DNA of 64,000 nt from Caldilineaceae bacterium (GTDB taxonomy: Bacteria > Chloroflexota > Anaerolineae > Caldilineales > Caldilineaceae): positions 1 through 64,000 of the forward strand of contig JACKBA010000014.1 in NCBI GenBank assembly GCA_020634815.1. The letters are read 5' to 3'. Position 1 is the first letter of the stretch. Each line of letters opens with the position of its first letter. The notes under the pieces are model-generated. The model saw only the letters and a list, made by a program, of their open reading frames with translations. It was not told the DNA's origin and did not search any database. Both the position numbers and the translations under genes were made by a program. Shown here one piece after another: positions 58,421 to 64,000 of this stretch.

Positions 58421-60095
58421 CGTGCGATTCCTTTGACTTGCGCTGGAAACGCTCGCGCACTTGCCGGAAGATGTCAGATCCGATGAATAGCAGGAAGCCG
58501 CCCACTGTCGCCGGGATCACGATCAGGTAGAAGAGATCGACAAAATAGACCAGCGGGTTGTGCTCGATGGAAGGCTTGAAGTGACTGGTCCACGAATTCG
58601 GGAAATTGTCGTTGGCGTCAGGGTGGCATTGCTGACAGGTCACCAGCAGGTTTTGCTTGATGACCTGCGAGTTCTCATCGGAGGCGGGGAGTATGTTATG
58701 GACGCCGTGGCAGTCATAGCAGACGGCCTTGTTCGATTCTTCGTGGGGCGACTGGTGGTCGAAGAGCGTGACGGTCGTCCCGTGAAAATCGGCGACGTAG
58801 GTATCAAAGACATCGGTCGAGATGCCGTATTTGTCCATCAACTCCTGGTCGGCGTGGCAGCGCCCGCACATGTACGGGGAGCTTAGCCGGAATTCGGCCG
58901 TCGTCGGGTCAGGGATGTTGTGCACGCCATGGCAGTCGGTGCAGATGGGCACGTCCGGGTTGTCCTCGCCAAGCAGCGCCGCGCCATGGACGCTTCCGCC
59001 ATATTGCTCGTTGATGGTCGAGTGACAGTTGCCGCATGTCTGCGATACTCGCTCGCGCGGCTCATCAGGATTCTGGATGGCGTGGTTGCCGTGACAATCC
59101 TCACACGTGGCCGCCTCCAGATTCCCCTCGACAATATGTTGGGCATGGATGCCGTCGGCGTTGCGGTCAAAGATGTCCGTATGACAGTCCTGGCAAACTG
59201 CCTGCATGTTGATCGTGAGATCGCGGCGCGTCTGCGCATCGATGGGCTGGTGGGGGAAGCCCCACAGACCCTGCTCCTTGTGGCAATCGGTACAGCGCAG
59301 CGTCGTATATTGCTGGCCGTTGATCACTTGTTCGCCGTGCATGGAATTGACGATGTCTTCCGGGTTGACGTGCAGGTCGACGGTATCGCCGGAAGGCAAC
59401 GTCAAGGCACTGTTCAACAGGCTGTGGCACGTCTGGCACTTGGCGTCCTCGGACTGTGGCGTGCTGGCGTGACACGTCTGGCAGGTTTGATCCGGACCGA
59501 GATTGGAGACAATTTCGGCATGGACCTCGGCGATGTGCGGGTCTGCAATTTCCTGATGGCAGGTCTGGCAGGTTCCCACCGGGTCCGCCTCGAACGCGGC
59601 GGCCGGCGCGACGTCGTGTCCGCCATGGCAGTCGACACAGTTAGGCACGTTGGGATTATCCTTGGCCTGAAGATGGCCAGGATTGTGCAATTCTTCCGTC
59701 GTATGACATTGCTGGCAATTGCCGGCGATCTCCGCTTCGAACTCGCTGAGGCTCTCTGCGGGGTTCGCCTGGTGCGGGTATTGATAGCGCTGCTGCGGCC
59801 GGTGACAGTCGGTGCAGAAGACCGGCGCTGCCGCATGCACGCCATGCACCGAATCGTCCAGTTGAACCGGATCGATACCGGCGTTCAGCGTCTCTCCAGA
59901 CGTCAGCGTGATGGTCTCGGTGCTGTCAATATGACAGAGCTTGCAGGCTGAATCAGGGGGAACCGGCTGCAACACCTGGGCTGCAGCCGGGCGACTGACA
60001 AAGAGTGCAAGGCCGACGGCGATACCGCATGCTGCAATCAACAACACGCGGTACGCATAAATAATTATGACTCGGGTGCTCCTGCATTGATCCAT
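58413..60095 (-). CDS. 15-haem c-type cytochrome with C-terminal membrane anchor
   Basis: The 560-residue protein has an N-terminal signal (about 12-38), fifteen CxxCH motifs spread over residues about 50-490, and a C-terminal transmembrane helix (about 515-535) with a basic tail 'RQVRERFQRKSKES'. Several haems occur in a repeated 'C.DCHG.H.I' pattern (CVDCHGGHDV, CEDCHGNHAI, CTDCHGVHNI, CYDCHGVHNI), showing internal duplication. The protein would form a long haem wire outside the membrane. Its first codons overlap the upstream gene by 31 bp; a start slightly downstream is possible. It is coupled to the cytochrome b gene. Confidence 0.93.
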   Translation of the reverse strand: MDQCRSTRVIIIYAYRVLLIAACGIAVGLALFVSRPAAAQVLQPVPPDSACKLCHIDSTETITLTSGETLNAGIDPVQLDDSVHGVHAAAPVFCTDCHRPQQRYQYPHQANPAESLSEFEAEIAGNCQQCHTTEELHNPGHLQAKDNPNVPNCVDCHGGHDVAPAAAFEADPVGTCQTCHQEIADPHIAEVHAEIVSNLGPDQTCQTCHASTPQSEDAKCQTCHSLLNSALTLPSGDTVDLHVNPEDIVNSMHGEQVINGQQYTTLRCTDCHKEQGLWGFPHQPIDAQTRRDLTINMQAVCQDCHTDIFDRNADGIHAQHIVEGNLEAATCEDCHGNHAIQNPDEPRERVSQTCGNCHSTINEQYGGSVHGAALLGEDNPDVPICTDCHGVHNIPDPTTAEFRLSSPYMCGRCHADQELMDKYGISTDVFDTYVADFHGTTVTLFDHQSPHEESNKAVCYDCHGVHNILPASDENSQVIKQNLLVTCQQCHPDANDNFPNSWTSHFKPSIEHNPLVYFVDLFYLIVIPATVGGFLLFIGSDIFRQVRERFQRKSKESHDE

Positions 60096-61795
60096 TGGAT
60101 AATCCAGTCTAGCTCTTCAGGCGGCAGACTGTTGGGATGGCCCTCGCGCTGCAATTGGATGATCAGGCTCGCATCGGCGTCACCGGGCACGATTGCAGGG
60201 CCGAGGTTGCCGCCAGCCATCGCACCTTCGTACGTATCCAGGTATAAACCCGCCGTGCCGCCATGACAGGCAACGCACCGCGCCGACAAGATCGGGCCGA
60301 CCAGGTCATCCCAGGTCAAATCCGCCTCCGGATAGCTCGGTAAAAGCTCCGGCAATTGATTGGTTAACTCGACAATGCCGGTCGCATTGAGACCGGCGAA
60401 TTTCCATTCGGTGGCGTGACAGGCGCTGTTGGCACAGAAGCTGGAGTCGTCCGTGCCGCCGGGGTTCGAGACGTCGTGGCAGCCTTCGCACGTGCTGTCA
60501 AACTCGAAGCGATGGCGCGCAATCCAGTTGCTGTCGACATGCGATTCCGGCTCGAACGGGTCGCTCAGCGGCATGTAGGCAGTGCTGCCGTCACTCGGCG
60601 CCTTCTCCGGGATACTGTGGCAGAGGTTGCACTCGATACGAATGCTCTCTTGCTGCTCGTTCAGATGTTTGCCATCATGGCAGCGGAAGCACCCCGGCCA
60701 ATCCTTGTGCTCGGCGTTATTCGGGTGCGTATTCCACGTGACTTCCATGTTTGGATAGACCATCTCGCTGTAGAGGCGCTTGGTCTCCTCAATTGCAGCG
60801 TCCACCTTTTCCGGATTGGCGGCGTAATAGTCCGGCCAATTCGCCTTGTAGTAATTCTTCAACCCATCAAGCGCACTGTCGGCATGCCCCATGGTGGGAT
60901 ATTCACGTTCCATGATGGCAACTACGTTTTGCTTGAAGTAGGGGATTTCCGGCGAGATGATGTTGCGCGCCATCGCATTGTCCAGCGCCTGATCGGGCGT
61001 CTTGAACTCGTGCGAATTGCGGTTATGGCAGGTCACACAATCCATCTGCCGCATGTTGTCCTGGTTCTTCTCGACAAAGTCGGGCGGCAGGTCTGCCTCG
61101 ATGTCGGTGAAGATCTCAGTCTCGCCCGTACCGGCATAGGTCACCTTGACCCACGGGATCTCCAATTGCAAATTCTTGTCATCGGTGAAGATGTACTCAA
61201 TGTCATTCTCGATGTGCCAGTGGATCCCCTTACCCAGCCCTTCGCGTTCCGTGCCGCCACCCGTCTTGAAAGATAGATAGGTCTCGCTCAGTTCGTTGTT
61301 CTTCTCGGCGTCATAGCGCTTGATGACCATCTGGCTATTGGACGAGAATTTTTCCGGACTGTGGCAGCGCTCGCAGATATCTTGTGCCGGACGCAACCCC
61401 TTGACATAGATCGGCGTTTCATAGCCCGTGCCAAGATACTTGACGACATGCGATATGTCGTGCGCCTTGCGCGTGAACTGGGTCGCGATGGTGGCGCGAC
61501 CGATGTGACATTCCACACACTTTACGCGGTTATGCGGCGAATTGAGGTAGGAAATGTATTCCGGCGGCATGGTGTGGCATACCAGCCCGCAAAACTCATT
61601 GCTGTTGGTCAATTCCCAACCGGCGCCACCGATCAGGAACGACACCGCCAGCGCGCCAAGAATCGTCACATACGGTAACAGTCGGCGCCAGATGGAGGAG
61701 TCCGGATCGGGCCAGAAGAAACGCGTGATGCCCGCCCACGAGCGACGCGCCGTCCGATCGATCCAGGCACCAAACCGGCTCAGCCAATTAAGCAT
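60065..61795 (-). CDS. NapC/NirT-like multihaem cytochrome with non-canonical haem sites and C-terminal PSCyt-type domain
   Basis: The 576-residue protein has an N-terminal helix (about 35-57) and then 'FCGLVCHTMPPEY', a NapC/NrfH-like first haem site but with CX3CH spacing, followed by CVECH in 'NRVKCVECHIGRA'. Further CxxCH sites are CERCH, CVTCH, CFRCH, CNLCH, CEGCH and CVACH; 'FCANSACHATEW' gives one CX4CH site. That is nine possible haems, seven canonical. The end, from 'ARCVACHGGTAGLYLDTYEG' on, resembles the cytochrome domain of planctomycete-type proteins. NapC-type proteins oxidise quinol. AGAGGGG precedes the ATG at 61795; the upstream extension is not used. Confidence 0.9.
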   Translation of the reverse strand: MLNWLSRFGAWIDRTARRSWAGITRFFWPDPDSSIWRRLLPYVTILGALAVSFLIGGAGWELTNSNEFCGLVCHTMPPEYISYLNSPHNRVKCVECHIGRATIATQFTRKAHDISHVVKYLGTGYETPIYVKGLRPAQDICERCHSPEKFSSNSQMVIKRYDAEKNNELSETYLSFKTGGGTEREGLGKGIHWHIENDIEYIFTDDKNLQLEIPWVKVTYAGTGETEIFTDIEADLPPDFVEKNQDNMRQMDCVTCHNRNSHEFKTPDQALDNAMARNIISPEIPYFKQNVVAIMEREYPTMGHADSALDGLKNYYKANWPDYYAANPEKVDAAIEETKRLYSEMVYPNMEVTWNTHPNNAEHKDWPGCFRCHDGKHLNEQQESIRIECNLCHSIPEKAPSDGSTAYMPLSDPFEPESHVDSNWIARHRFEFDSTCEGCHDVSNPGGTDDSSFCANSACHATEWKFAGLNATGIVELTNQLPELLPSYPEADLTWDDLVGPILSARCVACHGGTAGLYLDTYEGAMAGGNLGPAIVPGDADASLIIQLQREGHPNSLPPEELDWIIQWINAGAPES

Positions 61796-63647
61796 GTGAT
61801 TCCCCTCTTGCCCGAAGTTTGTAGAACGCCCACGCGAAAACCATGAAGCCGATGAATCCGGCCATGGCGAAGAGTGCCCAGCGAATCCACTCCCTGATTT
61901 CCATCTCGTCAGAAACGATCGGCGCCTGGCCCGCTGCCGCCATCGGTGTCGGCGGGGGCGGCGAAGTAGGTGTCGGCCCGGGGCCAAAGAATCCACCCGC
62001 AACCGGTGGCGCCAGTTCCTTGGCATAAGCGATCGTCTGTGCCGCCCACGCCGGGTCTTCGCCCGGTCGCATGTGACAGTTGTTGCAGGCATTTGGCATC
62101 GCTTCCAGCCCGCCATGATCGATCGTGCCCTGCGGGTCCGGCTGGAGCAGCGAGTGATTGTGAATGTCGTATGGAACGGCACTCGTCGCCATCGTCGGCA
62201 TATGACAGTCGGAACAGTTGAAGTCGCGCTTGCCCAGAGCGGCCTCGTGGAACGGCGTATGCGTCACGATCGCAGCCTGCGGCGCGTGGCACGAGATGCA
62301 GAGTGCGTTCTCTTCCACGTCCTTGAGCTGACTCGGCCCCGGCCCAGCTTCATGTACATTGTGACAGGTGATGCAACTCATGTCGGGCGCCTGCTGCATG
62401 GTGCTGCCCATCTGCCAGTCCGTGTACTGCTGATGATTCAGCTTTGCGCTGCCATCGGCCCACACGGACGACTCGTCGGTGGCGAAGGTGAAGTGATCGA
62501 CCAGCGCGTCGCCCGGCTTGTACGTCGTCGGGAAGGGATGGCCATCCGGCGCAGTGCCGCGGCTGTGGCAGGCGCCGCAAACCTGGGCGTCGACGGCGGC
62601 AAACGGCTTGACATTTTCCGGGTCGGAAGCGTGCGCAGCGCCCGGTCCGTGGCAGCTCTCGCAGCCGACGCCAAACTCGCGGAATGTGCCGGTAGCCGTG
62701 TCGAGACCGGTCACATGGCAGCCGGCGCACTCGTCGCGCCAGTCACTCTCCTGCCAGTCCTCGGGGTGATAGGGCACCCATTCTTCCGTCGCAACATTCC
62801 ACTGGGCAGGTAGGATGTGGAAGGTATCGCTGACCGTCTGGGTCAGATACATCTGCCGGAGACGGCTGCCGATCGTATAGGTGACATCGTCCAGCGGGAA
62901 AGTCAGATCGGGATCCTCGGTCAAGAAGTCACCGACGACGGCTTCCGGATGTGTGGCCGGATTCTGGATGATCTTGGCGTGGAGGGTCTCCGTCCAGGTG
63001 AAGTATTTGTCTTCGTGGCAGCCGGCACAGCGCATGCTGCCGGCATAGGCTGCGGCGCCGTCGCCAAAGCCCGGCCGCGGCTCCAGGAAATCCTTGACCC
63101 AATCGCGTGAGCGATCGGTGTGGCAACGCACGCAGTTGTCGGGCATGACGTTCGCCATCTCCTCGACGCGCGCGATGTTGTGGCTGCCGTGACAATCCGC
63201 GCATGTCGGCGGATCATATTGCGCGGCATCGACTTCTTCATGGAACGGCAGATGGGGATAGTGACAGCTCTCGCAATTCTGTGACACTGCCGCGTGGAAC
63301 TCATAGACGCTCTGCGCCGGATTCTCCAGGTGCGGATAGCGATAGCGCGTGTCATTGATGTGGCACGATGTACATGACACCGACGGATCGCTGTGCACGG
63401 AGTGCGGCGAGAGATCGAGCGCCGGCAGGTCAACGCCAAGCGGCAGCGTCTCGCCCGATGGTAGGGTCAGCACGTCGGTCTTGTCGCCGTGACAGCCGCG
63501 GCACTCAGCGTCCGCCATGCCCACGGGTGTCGGCAGCGGCGGGATCGTCTGTGCCGCCACCGGGTCTGGGGCGAGAAACGCCCCAGACAATAGCACCAGG
63601 GCAGCCAAGGTGCCAGCCAATAGTCCGGTTCGCAGAAGAGTTCGCAT
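61788..63647 (-). CDS. 13-haem c-type cytochrome with C-terminal membrane anchor (cytochrome c-554-like core)
   Basis: The 619-residue protein has a signal peptide (about 1-33), thirteen CxxCH motifs and a C-terminal transmembrane helix (about 590-610). The middle 'RCAGCHEDKYFTWTETLHAK' fits the cytochrome c-554 family pattern; 'CSDCHMP' and 'CNNCHMRPGEDP' follow later. A Pro/Thr-rich linker precedes the anchor. The ATG at 63647 has GAGG upstream and follows the previous stop by 16 bp; the end overlaps the NapC-like gene by 8 bp. It likely forms a complex with the other cytochromes of the run. A catalytic role is possible but unproven. Confidence 0.93.
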   Translation of the reverse strand: MRTLLRTGLLAGTLAALVLLSGAFLAPDPVAAQTIPPLPTPVGMADAECRGCHGDKTDVLTLPSGETLPLGVDLPALDLSPHSVHSDPSVSCTSCHINDTRYRYPHLENPAQSVYEFHAAVSQNCESCHYPHLPFHEEVDAAQYDPPTCADCHGSHNIARVEEMANVMPDNCVRCHTDRSRDWVKDFLEPRPGFGDGAAAYAGSMRCAGCHEDKYFTWTETLHAKIIQNPATHPEAVVGDFLTEDPDLTFPLDDVTYTIGSRLRQMYLTQTVSDTFHILPAQWNVATEEWVPYHPEDWQESDWRDECAGCHVTGLDTATGTFREFGVGCESCHGPGAAHASDPENVKPFAAVDAQVCGACHSRGTAPDGHPFPTTYKPGDALVDHFTFATDESSVWADGSAKLNHQQYTDWQMGSTMQQAPDMSCITCHNVHEAGPGPSQLKDVEENALCISCHAPQAAIVTHTPFHEAALGKRDFNCSDCHMPTMATSAVPYDIHNHSLLQPDPQGTIDHGGLEAMPNACNNCHMRPGEDPAWAAQTIAYAKELAPPVAGGFFGPGPTPTSPPPPTPMAAAGQAPIVSDEMEIREWIRWALFAMAGFIGFMVFAWAFYKLRARGESHA

Positions 63648-63663
63648 GGGCAGCCTCACCCGC

Positions 63664-64000
63664 CTATCGCTCGTTTTCACTGCCGGCCAGGTCGCGGTCG
63701 TGGAAGCCGGTCGCGACTTCGATCAGGCGTGCGTCCTCCAGTACCGGCGCACGACCAAGCTCACTATGACATCCCTTGCAGGCAAACTCGACGGCGACAT
63801 AGGGCGAAGCCGCTGAGCCGTCCTTGTTGAACTGAGACTTGGCATTGGGGTTGATCGCAAAGATGTGCGTGCGCATGTCGCCGCTGAAGCGTTCGGTGCT
63901 GGCAACGGCGCTCGTCGTGATGCGCGGCATGTGGCAGTCCACGCAGCCGGCATGCTTGCGGTCGTTGATCTTCTGGTAGTTATCCTGGTCGAAGTGACAT
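63664..64000 (-). CDS. Multihaem c-type cytochrome, 5' part outside window
   Basis: The frame is open to the right edge; only the last 111 residues are visible. They include the last CH of one haem site at the edge, then 'CVDCHMPRI' and 'CKGCHSELG'. The 'GDMRTHIFAINPNA' segment between them is typical of octahaem or DmsE/nitrite-reductase-related multihaem proteins. It is the most upstream visible gene of the cytochrome run, with 16 bp to the next start. The number of haems is at least three. Confidence 0.85.
   Translation of the reverse strand, partial: CHFDQDNYQKINDRKHAGCVDCHMPRITTSAVASTERFSGDMRTHIFAINPNAKSQFNKDGSAASPYVAVEFACKGCHSELGRAPVLEDARLIEVATGFHDRDLAGSENER

Overview
The window is high-GC bacterial chromosome, gene-dense and almost wholly chromosomal housekeeping in style. 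Several things point to a chemoheterotrophic Chloroflexota, most likely an Anaerolineae/Caldilineae/Ardenticatenia-type lineage: lipoproteins with Thr/Pro-rich linkers, membrane glycosyltransferases, a DUF1257/DUF2997 pair, multihaem cytochromes next to Ccm genes, and three families of short palindromic repeats that I associate with Chloroflexota and some other phyla. This is inference from gene style; no rRNA gene is present to fix taxonomy.

Layout. 0-8.7 kb: a truncated membrane glycosyltransferase, an RpiR-type regulator divergent from a polysaccharide deacetylase lipoprotein, a LuxR-kelch membrane protein, an SDR reductase, ksgA carrying an in-frame palindromic repeat insert, and lepA. 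8.9-11.8 kb: an AT-richer islet with a beta-propeller protein and a SpoIID-like protein. 11.8-20.6 kb: nucleotide-sugar epimerase, Lgt-like membrane protein, thiamine pyrophosphokinase, DUF456, nnrE, pncC-type amidase, THUMP-like methyltransferase, SdrD-B-like protein, RsmD-like methyltransferase, lipoprotein. 20.6-35.5 kb: a leftward set of two large membrane glycosyltransferases and a flippase-like protein, then an acetyltransferase, CoA-transferase, pgm, a methyltransferase, recN, and rightward tatA plus a third membrane glycosyltransferase. 35.6-50.8 kb: secG, a peptide-type substrate-binding protein, tRNA-Leu(CAG), an FtsB/DivIC-like protein, a metzincin protease, a glcDEF glycolate oxidase operon running into a DUF1257/DUF2997/MBL-like cassette, ruvB, a DksA/TraR protein, upp, a SpoU methyltransferase, a 5'-truncated glycosyltransferase and an acetyltransferase.

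50.9-64.0 kb is the most notable part. All genes point left: cytochrome c maturation genes (ccmH, ccmG/tlpA-like, ccmF, and a ccmI-like zinc-ribbon protein) and, immediately upstream, a train of multihaem c-type cytochromes. These are a >=3-haem protein cut by the window edge, a 13-haem membrane-anchored protein, a NapC-like protein with nine haem sites of which two are non-canonical, a 15-haem membrane-anchored protein, a five-helix cytochrome b, and a secreted decahaem protein built from two five-haem halves with EF-hand-like loops. Together they carry about 50 c-type haem sites. They read as a quinol-to-periplasm (or extracellular) electron-transfer machine next to part of the apparatus that attaches its haems. 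The terminal acceptor or donor cannot be read from the sequence.

Regulatory signals include several strong intrinsic terminators, good sigma70-type promoters before tatA, tRNA-Leu and the DksA/TraR gene, a long-spaced inverted repeat before the RpiR gene, and a group of genes whose -10 box lies only 8-9 nt before the ATG, suggesting leaderless transcripts.
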